From: Ignelater luminosus
Lineage: Eukaryota > Arthropoda > Insecta > Coleoptera > Elateridae
Reading direction: 5' to 3'
NCBI GenBank assembly: GCA_011009095.1
Contig: VTPC01090675.1
Location: 124,001 to 188,000 of the forward strand
Length of the DNA: 64,000 nucleotides
This document shows positions 25,701-39,044 of the stretch, piece after piece (within the stretch, counting starts at the first letter, position 1; each line of letters opens with the position of its first letter). Below the pieces are notes generated by a model. It saw only the letters and a list, made by a program, of their open reading frames with translations. It did not search any database and was not told the DNA's origin. The translations under genes were made by a program, and so were the position numbers.

Positions 25701-27200
25701 TGAGACAATATTGTTTAGCATTATGTTAGAAGCTTACTGAGTTTGGTGGCTTTTCGTACTTGGAAAGTGCAAGGTTATGTTGTTTAATGATACAAGTCAG
25801 TTTTTCACTTGTATGTTTTTTATGCCACATTAGATTAATTAATTTGACATTAGATTATCATAAGACATAGCTGTCAATAACCTTTGCAAATGAAGTTGCA
25901 CATTTTTCGAGCAAAAACCTATTGATTTGTTTATTAACATTAATATGGATATCACTAAATCAGTTGTCTATCCTTGGGCGTAAACTGTTAATTGATTATT
26001 TAATGAAATAATGCAAGGTTGTTGTGACCTTAATATAAAATACCTCTTTCAGATTGATTTACTTTTGCTTGTAAACAATTCATCCTTTCTGATATTGTAT
26101 AATAAAATTGAATTTATCACTAGTATATGTTAATTATTAAAATAAATATATTTAAATTATTATTTTTTTTCCGTAACCATCAATAAAATAAAAAAGTGGA
26201 AATTTCTATGCTATTGTTACTTTTTCTATAAGAATCGGATATATTTATTTCCTTCTTATTATTTAGTTTTGCTATATGGCATCCTATATCATAGCTTGGC
26301 AAGTAATAAATACAAGACCCAATAAAAGTGGGTGTAACTTACGATAAGTCTATTAATCATTTATCCTAGAATGGGTCTACCTACACGCACAAAAATAGTG
26401 AGAGTCTATTTAACTTCTAATGATTTAAGGTCACCTAAAGCTATGAGCGCCATTATATTGTATGTTATTTGCAAATTGTGTAAGTACAAAATACTTCTTT
26501 TTCATATTTTTTGTTGGGCGTAATTTACTGAAGTGTGTAATCTTAAAATCGTTACAGTTAGAAATTTACTTTGCCTAAAGTAAAGAACGATAAAAAGAAC
26601 TACCTCAGCTCCAGTTATTCAGCTTGCAGTGTTATGCGAGATTAAAATAATGAAATAAATTTTAATACTTAATCTAAAAATATTAAAATCATTAAGTTAG
26701 TTACTTAATTTAATTATTAATTACATTCTTAGTTTAAGAAAGATAAAAGAAATCTTTAGATGTATACTTGTTTCAGTATTTTTCAACCGCTTAGCTTAAT
26801 ATACATTGCCGCGCAAGCCTCTCTTGCTCTCTTTTTAGCGCTTGAATAATATACACATCAATAATAAAACATTCCATAATTAATAACAAACTAATTTTCT
26901 ACACTATTCTACGTTCACCACAACTTTATATGATGTTGTTCAACAGCATGTTCGCATTATAAAATGGTTCTCCAAGAACATGCATTGTACTTTTAGTACT
27001 CGACTCTTGAAGAGCAAACAACTACTTTACGTCATAAACTTCATACTACCTCAAGACACTAAAACTTTGTTCTAAACGGCTGAAATGGTATGAGATTTTC
27101 GACTTACCCCACAGAAAAAATATGTAATGCAATCTATCTGAAAACCTAACTAAAGTAAAATACGCGAAATTTTAATCTTCTCAGTGTGCAGATGTAGAAA
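22720..27200. other. Intergenic, very AT-rich, no gene recognised
   Basis: Mostly very AT-rich DNA, especially 23040-23400. A slightly G+C-richer patch at about 23790-23960 has no recognised motif. A pyrimidine run with CTCTCTTGCTCTC near 26819 would offer GAGAG cores (GAGA-factor type) on the other strand. No gene, RNA or repeat can be supported. Confidence 0.45.
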
Positions 27201-27229
27201 TTCTCTGAATTGTTTCGTTATGGTAGGGG

Positions 27230-27560
27230 GAAAACATCCAAGATGGCTGAGGTTGCTGTGTGTAGTTCTGTGTTACATCCTATGAATTCTATTAATTAAT
27301 TAAGAAGAACTTAATTATTTTTTGATAAATAAACACAAACAGCGATTGTATGTTTTTATGCGGATTTCTCTGTTGTTGCGCGTTAAGAAAAAGTTTGGGT
27401 AAGTTTAAAATTATCCTCTTATTGGAAATATTGATACCCTGTACGAGGCTAGATACGCCACGCCCTAGAAAGTTCCATTGTAAAGAAGCTTTCGGCGGCC
27501 ATTAAACCAACACGTATTGCATGCTGGGTAAAGAAAGATGGAATGATCAAGACGGGGATT
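27230..27560. promoter_or_regulatory. Candidate Polycomb response element: paired PHO/YY1-type sites
   Basis: CCAAGATGGCTGAGG at 27238-27252 closely matches the YY1/PHO consensus AAnATGGC. GGCGGCCATTAAACC at 27494-27508 carries the same core in the opposite orientation. Between them, CGCCACGCCC near 27456 is an SP1/KLF-type site, a class also found in Drosophila Polycomb response elements. The block is richer in G+C than its very AT-rich flanks. Function is inferred from motif composition. Confidence 0.4.
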
Positions 27561-30500
27561 CTGAGTTGGACCTAAAAGCTTAAAGAATTCTTTTGTCATT
27601 CTTAAAATATGAATTATTTAATCTTAAATAATTTTTTGAGTATAAAAAAAAAATTGTTTTTTTAAATTACGATAACAAAAAAAAAACATTTTGATTAAAT
27701 TAAAATTAAAATTTTTTCTTAATCAATTTTTAGTAAAATATGCAATTTGCGTTATTATAGTATTAAAATAATGAATTTAGAGCTACTGTAGTCCGTGCTA
27801 AGATATTTTCTGTTACAAGTTTGTCGGTACTTATAAGATGGGATGATAAGTTTGATGCCAATTAAATTGCAAATTTGCAATTACCGAGACGACCACTTGA
27901 ATTTAATTATTCCGTTAATTGCTGATGGTATCTTATTTGTGTAAAATTTTTATACTATAAATTGTAAGGGTGTGGTTATCGTTTGATACGCATTATGGGT
28001 TTAATTTTGCTTTATTAACACCAATATTTTTACTTTTTTTGTACTTTAAGAGATTTCTCATAAAAAGAAGATTTTTATATGGACATTACATAATTATTGT
28101 CATCCAATCGAGTTGAATATGTATGTGTCTACCTTATTCAAGGTTAATAAGCTGTACCCGTGAATGTAAATATTGAATTTACATTTAAAGAGCGTTACTT
28201 TCGTGTTTGGAAATGTAAGTATAGGAACACCCAAGCCCAACAGGAATAAATCAGTTTTTGATAAATTAAATCAATTCTAATTGTATTTACAATGGAATTT
28301 AAATTCAATTTATTCATGTCATAAAACTTATTTAATTTTTAAATTGGAAGATATCCAACATGTTTGTGAAAGATAATCAGAGCTGAGTTTAATAACCAAA
28401 TTCTGGTCTTGAAAGCTTTAAATAATTCTGTTTTACTTGTAAATGATTTTTTGCATGTGATTTGGAAAGTACTCGTAGTCCTTAATTTCTAGTAATTTGA
28501 CTCTTAATAAAAATATTGAATAGATTGGAATTTAATAATGACGGTTTACTGTAAGATGTAAAAGTTACTCACCTATCAGACAAGCTCACATTTGAGGAAA
28601 CGGGCAGAGCAAAGATTGTAAAATATTCTAGTTATTCGTCTTTCTGTTTATATATTAGAGTCATATTCAAGAGGAATCTTAAAAGTTGCGTACATATATG
28701 TAATACCTCAGTTAATTTCCCAGAGGAATCTTTTTTAAGCTTCTTATTTTTTTTAATTCCTACATGCTTTACATAGATTTACAGGTTTAAGAATCCAAGA
28801 GTTCACTGAAACTTAATATTATATTTATGTTTCGAAACCAATTTACCTGACAAATTTATAAGCATAACTCGTGATAAATTCGTACCCAAACAAGCGGGAA
28901 ATCTAACTGAAGCCTTATAGAATAAACTTAAAAATCTTTTTCTTGATTAGTGTAAATTTTGGAAATTTAAACCTAGTCACACAATCTTACCCGTTTATTA
29001 TTCTTCCGAGGATTCCTAAGTCTAATTTAAAAGCTCTTTTTGTATTTTAAATAAAGAACCAAACTGTTTAGATATACTAAATACTATAAAAATGCAGTAA
29101 ACAAACTTCTTTACCAAAATCGCTTGTAATCCTAAAAGTAGAACTTAACAAGCCATAAACTTAACACTTTCCGTTTTAAATCTTCTTGTTAAGAATGGAG
29201 GATTTAAAAGGTATTTATTGTATTTCTAACTTGGGGTGCTCCATTCCCTTTGTTTACAAAAGAAGGAAAAAAATATTTTTCCGATTAAAAGGTCAACATT
29301 TTCTTTTTAAAGGGCATATTAGGTACCTTCACACATTTTATTAAATAATTCATTTCGTTTGGTAATGTCGGTTACTTACACTTAAAAACAAAATTCAATT
29401 TTCTTTTTAATCTTGTAGGACTTTAATGTAGATATTAAAAAAGAAAAAGATGTTTTGCTAAGTGTCAAGACCAAAATGGAGCGTAAATCAAAGCTTCTCC
29501 CATTATTCCTCTTAAAGTAATTCTCTTAGGTATGATCATTACATAATGCCATGACTTAAGTTTTTGTGAGAATCAAAATATTCTTATTCTTTAACGCGTA
29601 TACTACCACTAGTACCATTCTTTTGGGCAACTCGTAGATCCACATAGTTCAGTATAGTGTAACATAGTATCGATGCGCTTTCTAAGTATTTTTTGTTTGG
29701 CCTTTATGTACTACTATAATACTCCAGTCGGTCTCACATGAATTGATTTTGTAATTGGTAACATTTTGAATTTTGGTAACGGATAAAGCAAAACAAACAA
29801 GACTAGTGACAAAAACTGATATTGATTTGAGAGCTCTAAACGGTCTATACTTCTCGAAACGATTGTTTCAGTTTATCTAGAAGTGGCAAAAATAATTTTG
29901 GTTAGTCGGTCTAATTAATTTTCATTTTTGTTCTTATAGAAAAGTGTTACAGCCTCAAAGCTCTTCTAACACTGTTAGGCTGTAGATTTTGTTTTTTCGT
30001 TAATAAATAGGACAAAATAATCGAAATCCAATAATTCCATTGATGATTCTAAGCAAATGAACTTTTCAATTTCAGAAAGGTGTCTAGAAAAAGAAGAAAG
30101 CGTTATTCAAACTAGTGCATGTATAATTTGTTCCTGAACCTGAAGCGAGAATAATCTCTAACATTTTGTGTCAACTTTTCCAAAATTGAATGTTACAGCA
30201 TCCTATACAAAGAAAACTACCAATCATTCCCTGAATTACCATTATACTACATGGTATACAGTTTTTTCCCATAATAACGAAAGGTTACCTCTGAAATTGC
30301 ATTATGTGCAATATGTGTTATCTATCCCTATGGAGCGCGATAAATTTTAAATTGTGGTGAATCTTGATGTGTATAAATTCGGACGTGGAATTTTGTTTCT
30401 TGCATATTCTTACGTTTCTTCTTTATTTTGAATTTACTTGCGCTGAACTCTGAATCTACTAGATATAACAGTTGTGTGACTTTTGGACTTGGGGTTGTAG

Positions 30501-33120
30501 TAAGTTAGGGTTATTTTGTGGTTGAACTGAGAATTTAAAATGTCTCTCTCTGTTGCGGTTTGTATTGTAAATTGTCATCAAATTTGCCTATTATACTTCA
30601 TGCATACATTTGATCTTTTTGTGATCTTAAGTCTAACAGACATGTTCGCATATTTTACAACTTGACTATGAGAACTAAATTATTTTGATCAGATATCTGC
30701 TCTAAAATTAGTTTGTTGTTGTAAATATGTCTCTATAGGAGCCTATTCAGCCCCTGGGTGACTTCAGTTCCCATGTATGTGTTTGATTCGAAGGGCAGGT
30801 GTAATAGGAATCACACAGGCTTTCCATTTTTGGATTAAAAGCCAACTTCTTTATCCGAAAACGAAAACTTTATATCATTTCTGCTTTAGACAACAATACT
30901 ACTGGTATCGGATAACTATTTCCCTACTTACTATTCTGTAATACTTATATTTACAATTATTCATGTTATCGTTTGTAACCTAAAAAGGTATTAAAAACAG
31001 AAAACGTATATGTAAACTTTATTTTTTGCAACTTGGGCAAAATAGTAATTATCATCAGTTAGGTTTTTCTCTTTCTTTTTTGGAAAGTGCATTTGGAACG
31101 CGGAGCTAACTAATTTCAAGTTATTCATTATACGCTGTCTCAGGACTAACCATAGCGCAGATCTTTAGTAATGAAAATAGGTCTCTCGTGCTACAAGATT
31201 TAGATTTTGTATTTCACAATCGCAAATGTCTTATTCCTATTTTCAAAGTAAGCAAGGAAATTTTACATTTATGCTGTAAGATTTGTTGCTCAAACTTGTA
31301 ACGAAATATCTAAAAAGAATTATCAGAAAATTTTAATTGTGGAAGATGATATTAAAGAAATGCTTGTTTGCTTGTTTTGGCATTTTTTTCTCTCTTGACC
31401 TTATACTTTTTAAGAACATGCATTATGATCAAGTATTTCTGCATTTTAAGTTGCGAATGTTTTAATTTGAATCAGCTATCGAGCTTTACGTTATTGTACC
31501 CTACAATACCCTTAAGAAGCAAATAGACAACATAGTTTTGACAACCAAAGCCTGTGATGGATGTCATTTGAACGTTTTGCTGTTTTCAGTATCGTATTAG
31601 TATATTTGCTAAAATAATGGTTCTTTGTTAATGTTTTCATTACTGTTTTAAATTTATTGGCATTCACTATGAATTTCATTAGCAAAGTGATATGAACATG
31701 CAAAGCTTCAAATTAACTGTGTAGTTAAACTAAAATTTTCCAGGTGTCGCTACTTGCTTGAATGCAATATGCTAACCGAAAATAGAAGTTTATTTGTTAG
31801 GCACACATTTGATTGTTTTTATTTTTGAGATTATCTTTACTATCTTATTTATTTATATGTAGTAGGAACAGTTCGCCCTATTTGATTATGCTTGATGTAT
31901 TCACGGTTATTCTTAATGTTCAAGTTTCAAGTATGACCATGGCGAGTGTTACTACGTTGTGAAAGAAGAGTGGTAGCTAGCAAAGTTAAATCGGAATATT
32001 CGAATAATAACGTTCTGAAATTATGTTGAAATAATTGTTTTGTTATAGATTTTTGAACTCTTTGGGATTTATAGATCACAAAGAATTTCTAAATACAGTC
32101 TATTACAAAAATGTATGTAATTATTTAGTTACTGAAAAGTGTAAGTTATCCACTACTAAAGATCTAAAACGGCCGAGACAGACCTGTCTAGGGTTAAGTT
32201 ATACAATTCTCGCATATTAGAAATTTTGGAGCAGACTTAAGTCTTTTATTATTAATAAACGCAAATAATGTCTTTGAACGTTCTACTACTGTTTTCTGTT
32301 GCATGGGGCTTTGATCAAGAATTAAAATGACTTCTCGTACATAATATCTGGACTTTTGTTCTGTTATAACAAAGTTATTCTCATGGACATAAACACAGTG
32401 GTATGATCAAGCTCAGTATGGGCCCACTAGTCAAATACCTGCTTTCATTAAAAACAAATTAATTAAATGCTCAATAAAAATGAGCCTTAATTTTTTACAG
32501 CTTATGATAAGAATGTTAATTGTATCCGAATCCATTCCGTATTATGACATCTCAACTAACTAAGAAATTTAGTTCCAAATCTTTCGATGTCAATAATGGC
32601 GACTTCTATAATCAGAAACGCTCTAAAGTGCAAATTCTGGAATTTCACTTAGTAAATAAATATAAATCGACAACCGAGTTTCCACTTCATTTCTTACTAT
32701 GAAAGAAATATACCTAATGTGTGTCCACCGATCTGAACATGAACTGAGAGTTAAAAACAATGAAGTGGCTAAAAGGGTTTCGTTTTCTTCACAGACTATG
32801 AGTTCGAAAAAACTTTATGGTCACGATGTTTTGAGATACCAAAAGAATTGATCTTGATATTCTTATTAGTAAGCTGAAAGAATACTAAGGTCGAACTGCA
32901 TTATATATCGAATAGGAAATTAATAATAATCATCTGTTCAAATCTACACAATTTTAGATTAGTAATCCACACTTGGCAGATCTTCAAATTTTTTTTGTAG
33001 TCTGCAAGTTATATTCCTAATTGTATACCTACGAGATTAAAAATCCAAAAATTTATGTTAAAAGTAATATTAGACATTTATAAAACTGTACGATCGGTTT
33101 GCAAAATCAGTCCTTGGAGA
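27561..33120. other. Intergenic, AT-rich, no gene recognised
   Basis: No gene is supported. A run with multiple poly-A/T tracts lies at 27640-27720. A short hairpin (ACAGCCT...AGGCTGT) lies at about 29952-29984. A mildly G+C-richer patch at 30735-30830 has no recognised motif. Short frames here show no domain. Confidence 0.45.
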
Positions 33121-33149
33121 GATTATTGTGATTTTTACAGTTAGTTACA

Positions 33150-33350
33150 GTTATTATACACTTATGGCGGAGTTTCTGAAAGCGCCTTCATGTGATAAAC
33201 ACCGCGACGCCTATGGCAAGTTGCCTCTTTTGCATACAGCAAAAAAGGCAGTTAGCTTATGGTTAGGTGATTATGAGTATTTAGTACATATTATAAACCT
33301 AGCAGTGCCAAGTTACGCTAGAGACCTCAGGTCAAAGTGTAGAAAACTTT
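33150..33350 (+). promoter_or_regulatory. G+C-richer block with ATGGC cores; candidate element or small exon
   Basis: The block contains CTTATGGCGGAG at 33161-33172 and CTATGGCAAG at 33211-33220, two PHO/YY1-type cores in the same orientation about 50 bp apart, plus CACCGCGACGCC between them. It also lies in a 75-codon open frame (33128-33355, +) whose codons look less AT-biased than neighbouring chance frames, but the peptide matches nothing I know. A regulatory element is the more likely reading; a small unknown exon cannot be excluded. Confidence 0.25.
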
Positions 33351-33359
33351 TTTAGTTAC

Positions 33360-36070
33360 ATTCTATAAACAATTTTTGTAAATTATGATGTTAAGTTACA
33401 AACTATAACTCATAATCTGAAAATCAAGAAAAGAAAGTACCCGACAGTCACTTGACTTATTATTGTCTCAAAACAGAAGTTTTATTAATAAATAAATTTA
33501 AAATCCAGCTCTGCTTATTATTCAGAAACATTGTTCAAACTTCTTATAAATAAAATATGAAAGAGGATATTTATATTTCATAATGTATGCAAAAGTCCAT
33601 ACTTAGGAAAAGGAACAATCTTTTGCGAGTCAAATATCACAGCTACTTACATATTAACAATAACAATTAATCTAAAAAATTCCTTGATTATCTAAATTCC
33701 AGTTGTTTTGTATACATTTAATTTTTATCTTTTATCTTTCTGGAAATACATAAACATGATAAAATTAAAAAAAAATTAATATAATCAGTATATTACATTG
33801 TAAAGTATTTGATTAACGTTAGCATTCACTAAGAGTTGGCTATGTCATTATACCTTTTGAAACTACAAGAGGTGGTTAGTATAATAGAAAGACAATAACA
33901 TATCTACTAATATATAAAAAAATATTTTTTTTGTGCACATATGCTCTTATTAGCTTTGCTCATCTAATAATTATATTATCCGTCTCCTTGATCTTAGTAT
34001 TTTTATAGCAATAAATAAGTATCTAGCATTAACATCACCATCCACTCTTGATAAAATCAGGTGCAGGATGTTTTGTATAAAACAGAAATGTTTTATAATC
34101 ATAATAATAATAACCTTTAAAATTGGCAGGTTTACAAAAAAGTAGTAGCGGCCTTTTTGAAATTCATATAAATATTTTAGTAAGTTTTTTAGTAGTTATT
34201 ATTAGAAGCAAAAACAAACTATGTGTAGTAAGTGTTGTTGATATAAATCATTTTTCAATTCACTTATAGATTCTCTATTTCATTTTCTGTTCTATTTTCG
34301 TAACTGTTATTTTTAATTTGAATTGGTATTTATATTTTTTAATTTATTATGAAAAATAAACTTGTTCTTTTACGTAACATGTGCGGAAAATGTACATCCG
34401 TTAAGTGCGTAGCTTGTCTATAAGAGCATCAGATTAACGTTACTTTTCTTAAACGATGTTAACCCAATAAGATAAGGATGATGAGTGATAACGAGCCCAT
34501 TTCTTTTTAAAGTCATAGACATAATAGTATACTTTAAAGGGCTAATAATTTATATTTTAGCGGATACATAACATGACATTCTAGATTTTCTATCTTTAGA
34601 ATTTCCAGGGTTTAGAAACTTAGTACAATTGCAAATTGAAATTTATTAATAAAGCTATGTAGGTATGTTTTAAGTTTAGAATTGTACTTGAGAAAATCGA
34701 TCGAGGAATACCCAATAGACAGGAATGAAGTCGAAAAGTTTGAAATTGTGCAAGTAAGATTACTCTCGCTTTATAGAATCTACGAGAGAACTTAACAATT
34801 TACAACTTTGTGATTTGCACTTTTCTCTAACTTTGTAAGAAATTCATGAAGTTTTTAGAAATATTCGTTAGCTTTTCTTCTTTCTAAAATTTGTTGCTGT
34901 ATCTCCTAAGTCCTGCTAGGTTATTGTTTTATCATAAACAAAATCAAGTAAATATTGTTATTTAATATCCATTTTGGCTTGATTGTTTACATGTTTAAGT
35001 AGGGAATGATGAGCATTTCTATCCCACATTATTATTCCTCCTAATGTATGTTATAGTAGAAGTCTTTTTGTTACTCTCTTGTAATTCTTTCTTTTCTTTT
35101 CAGTTTTGCGTTTTCGCCGTTTTTATTTCCTATTGTAGACAATAAGAAAGAGACACGTCCTGATTAATTTTTAGTTCCCTAAACATTACTTTTCGAAAAA
35201 CATCATAGCTAGAATTCTTTTTTTTATTTTAGCAATTATTGAATTATAATTGTACTAAAACTAACTACAACTATTATTGTTGTAAAAATAAAAATCGCAG
35301 CAGATGAAAAAGCATGCTGTCTGGACGTACTATAAAATAAACGTTTAAGATTCATTTATTATTGTTTGTGTTGTACTACACCAATCTCAGAAAATAGTAT
35401 ACAACGTGCAAACAGATTTGGCTCATTTTACCATAAAAGGTTTACTTTGAACAGTAAGTTTTTGCTTCTTCCAGCATCAGTTTTTAGAAGTTTTTCCAGA
35501 GTGGAATCTCAAATAATACGGAATTTATTATAAATCTTCAAAAGTTTTATAGATTAAGAGGTAATACGCAGCTCCTATGATATAGGAATGTTAATGGTAC
35601 CTACATCTTAACAAACGTTATACAGATATTTCTTTAGTTCAAGCTGCAAAAGAGTTGGAATAAAACTTAGAAGTATTATTTTATAGTAGAGTACGTATCT
35701 ACATGGTGCAGTCCTGTCTCTTTTTGACATTATATTAATTTTACCACTTCGTTTAGTGCTAGGAAACATCATTCTAATGAAAAAAAATAGAGATAAAAGT
35801 TTTTCTTAATCTTAATCCTTATGTAGCGGTTGCATTAAATTTCTTTTGTGCCTATCAATGATAAAGTTCAGAAGATCAGGTGAATGCGTACTTAGAGTTT
35901 CGAAAAAAACTTACTTCATTTATTTCTATATAAATATATTAATCAGTGACGTTGTCATGCTTCGAATTAATTCCTCTTTGAAATTCATTAGATAGCTATT
36001 TTACCACTACTGCAGTCTTTTCTGTTCCAATATCGTTAATTGCATATTTTGTTCTAGAATGTCAAGTTGA
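33360..36070. other. Intergenic, very AT-rich, no gene recognised
   Basis: Plain AT-rich sequence up to the Tc1 element. No gene, RNA or repeat is supported. Confidence 0.5.
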
Positions 36071-36072
36071 TA

Positions 36073-37479
36073 CAGTGGCGAATAAAAGTATGGAAACAAT
36101 TCTGTATATTAAGATATTATATTATAATCTGTGATTATTGAGATACGGTATATTTTATTTAAAGCAGCACCTACAGTAATAAGGAAAAACACCATTAAAA
36201 CTCAAATTAAGTTATTCACAGGAAAAAAAACTAATTTTATAAATTAGATTAACAAAAGTATGGAAACATTGGTAATTTTCAAACTCAAAGAACAACATTC
36301 TGTAAACAAAATAAAAATAATTAATATTTGGTAGGAAAACTCCTTGCTTTAATTACAGCCTCCAATCTTCATAGCATTGAATCGATCAGCTTGGTACAGT
36401 AATCTGAAGAAATGTTCTTCCATTCTTCCTTGATTGCGTTCTATAAATCGTCTCGGTTTTTAATGTTTTTTTGCCTTATTTTTTATCTAGATGGTTTCAC
36501 AGATTCTCTATTGGGTTCAGATCTGGCGACTGTGATGGCCATTCCAATAGCTGAATTTTAGTATCTCGAAACCATTTCTGAACCACTCTTGACGTATGCT
36601 TTGGATCATTATCTTGTTGAAATGTTCAAAGCAAAGGCAAATGTCCCTCTTCATAAGGTAGCAAATTTTCCTCTAGAAGGTTTATATAAACTCGACTATC
36701 CATTTTTCCTTTGATTAAAGCCCCACATCATTATATTACCTCCTCCATGATTTACGGTAGGGATAAGACATATCCTGTACCATCACTACCGAACAAGTTA
36801 AATTTGCTTTCATCGCTAAATACCATGTGAGACCATTGTTGAGAGTCCAGTGTAAATGCCCTCGTGCAAATTTTAACCTTGTCAGTCTGTGATGCTTTGA
36901 AAGAAGAGGCTTCTTAACTGCATGTCGTCCATGAAGATTTATATCTATTAAACGACATCTAATTGTCATATCAGACAACATTAAATTTTTATATTCTTGT
37001 CTGATCTCTTTATTTATATGAACAGCAGTTTTCTTAGGGTCACTTGTAGCTTTTCGTTTAATCAAATTGTCGATTTTCTTGGTCGTTTTCCGAGGTCTGT
37101 CAGATTTTGCTGCTACATCAGTATTGCCTCGCTGTGAAAACTTTTTCCTTTATATCACTACTCTAATATTTTACTTGAACCGTTGTTAGACATAATATTA
37201 AGTTTCACAATTAAATATTCATGAAAGTAGTTTACTAATTTACTTTTGAAAGGAAAATGAAATGTTTCCATACTTTTGTTCACTGTAATAGTGCTATCTC
37301 TAAAGAAATGCCATTCTTTTCTAAAAAGAAAACACATTTTTGGACATATATTTTGTTTAATGTAGTGTAGATAACAGATATTAAATAGGTAAAATTAGTT
37401 TTAAAATATTTTTAGAAGAATTTATAATATGAATTCAAAAGAATAATTTTGAATGTTTCCATACATTTGTTCGCCACTG
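36073..37479 (-). mobile_element. Tc1-family DNA transposon with IR/DR ends, decayed but complete in outline
   Basis: The element is 1407 bp, flanked by TA at 36071-36072 and 37480-37481, the target duplication of the Tc1/mariner superfamily. The outer ends are inverted repeats starting CAGTGGCGAA, matching at 23 of 25 positions. A second internal copy of the ACAAAAGTATGGAAAC motif lies about 180-200 bp inside each end (36251-36268 and 37264-37280). This gives four transposase-binding-like repeats, the IR/DR design known from elements such as Sleeping Beauty. The transposase lies on the minus strand and is broken. Confidence 0.95.
36321..37193 (-). pseudogene. Tc1-like transposase (broken)
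   Basis: Begins MSNNGSSK at 37193 and ends with AVIKARSFPTKY near 36321. The best open part, 36736-37065, includes IKRKATSDPKKTAVHINKEI and GRHAVKKPLLSKHHRLTRLK, the usual linker between the HTH domains and the catalytic core. The first catalytic block (SDESKFNLFGSDG) is readable in a shifted frame near 36810, and SPDLNPIEN near 36510 is followed by a stop. It spans about 290 codons against about 340 for the family, lacking part of the amino-terminal HTH and a short segment after the first aspartate. Several frameshifts and stops rule out activity. Confidence 0.9.
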
Positions 37480-37489
37480 TATATCGTCT

Positions 37490-38880
37490 CAATTGATCTT
37501 AATTTTGTTGCTATTTGTGTATAGGTCAGGGATGGGCATCCCGGGTCAAATTGGCCGTAATGGTTTTTATAGTCAGAAACCGTATTTGCATAACTTAAAC
37601 CTCGAACGTCAAAATCGAAGGGTGATTATTGATAAACATACTTATACGAGCCAAAGTCTACCTACACCTCTGGTATAGATAAACTTTAGCACACAAAATT
37701 TGGGGAATTTTATGATATTCAGAGGCGCCTCTGCCACAACCTGAACTGTTAACCCTCGAAGAACCAACGTCTTTAATTAAGTGTAAAACGGACCGCTGTC
37801 AACTAGCTCCTCCCATAATGATTTATTACTCTATCTGGTCGTGGGACAGACTATAAAAGTATTGAAAATTGTGATTTTAGAAATCATCTATGAACAACTA
37901 TGAGTTGTTTTGTACCGTTTGTTGTGTTCATTGTCTTATTTTTGATGGTATTCCTCAAGTCAGAAATGTTTGATGATAGTAATGAATTATTACTTATCTA
38001 GCTTACTTTAATTTTTCCTGTAGCTATGAATTCAAATTAAGTTTTTATGTTAAAATATTATTATTAAATGTATAGTTTAAGATAAATAAACAATAAACTT
38101 TGTGCAACATGTAACAATTCTTCCGGTTTTGTTGTTTTTGGGTTTCTAATCCTCCTTTAACCATATTCTCATCTAGTATTTTTTCTTCTTCGCTGTTTTA
38201 ATACAGAAGACTATTTCTAAGATTTCTTGGCAATTTGCTATTTCTTTGTATTTTTAATTCGATGCTTAATTTTAGTCGTTTCTATTGATAAGAACTGATT
38301 GACAATATTTAAGAACCTACCGTTTCTTAAAGTATGCAGACTCACAATTAGACTAACCATGACCTTAGTAGCCTTTGGGTTGACACGGACTTTCATTAAA
38401 TAAGTAAACGACAAATAACAGTACAGTACTACAGGAAGATTGCTTCACTTCAAAGTTTACTAAACTCAAATCAACATTGACTGTTTCTAGAAGGGCTTCT
38501 TCTTATAAAGCACTACTTTGGAGAATTTTTTTTTTGTTGGCAATTACATCAGTAAATTGTATTAATTTATTCTAAATACAATCTTTATGTGGCTGATTCC
38601 ACTTTAGTTTGTTGTTGGCGCTTCAAATTTTTGCGTAATCCTTAATTGATTAACTTTTTTAATTAATCTTTGTGCAGACCCGAATCTTCGAGTTAGCTGA
38701 AGTGGTTTTCTGAGTTTGGTCAGAAACACTATCATACTTTTGGGGCCGTGTTAAGTTTATTTCTTGCTAATTACAAACCAGTATTCCAGCATTGAGAGGT
38801 ATCTGAACTACCATAGATTGTAAACTAACACAAGGGCTGTAATGAATCATTATGCTCCTGTTCCAAACAAAAATGAATTT
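37490..38880. other. Intergenic; small G+C-richer patch
   Basis: No gene recognised. The patch at about 37525-37870 is G+C-richer and includes GGGATGGGCATCCCGGG near 37526, the perfect 14-bp palindrome CAGAGGCGCCTCTG at 37720-37733, and ATGATTTATTAC near 37817, which resembles a combined Exd-posterior Hox site. It may be a regulatory element. The rest is AT-rich. Confidence 0.35.
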
Positions 38881-38882
38881 AG

Positions 38883-39044
38883 TTTACGGACGAGAAAATG
38901 TTGTACGTCCTACTGGAGTAAGTAATATTACAGTCTCGATGTCATTACGCTCTCGGTTTCGCTTCGAGCGCAATAATCACATCTCGACTGCAACAAATTA
39001 CTTTCCTCCCCTGGTACGTAAATAACTATTACTTTTTACGTAAA
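38883..39044. repeat. Long imperfect palindrome (fold-back MITE or structured RNA locus)
   Basis: Two arms of about 70-80 bp face each other around a 13-bp centre (38953-38965). Near the centre, ACAGTCTCGATGTCATTA and CGCTC (38931-38952) face GAGCGCAATAATCACATCTC and GACTGC (38966-38991). Further out TACGTCC faces GGTACGTA, and the outer TTTACG faces TTTTTACG. A single-stranded copy would fold into one long hairpin. This is typical of a small fold-back transposon, but a hairpin RNA precursor gives the same pattern. No target duplication is clear. Confidence 0.75.
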
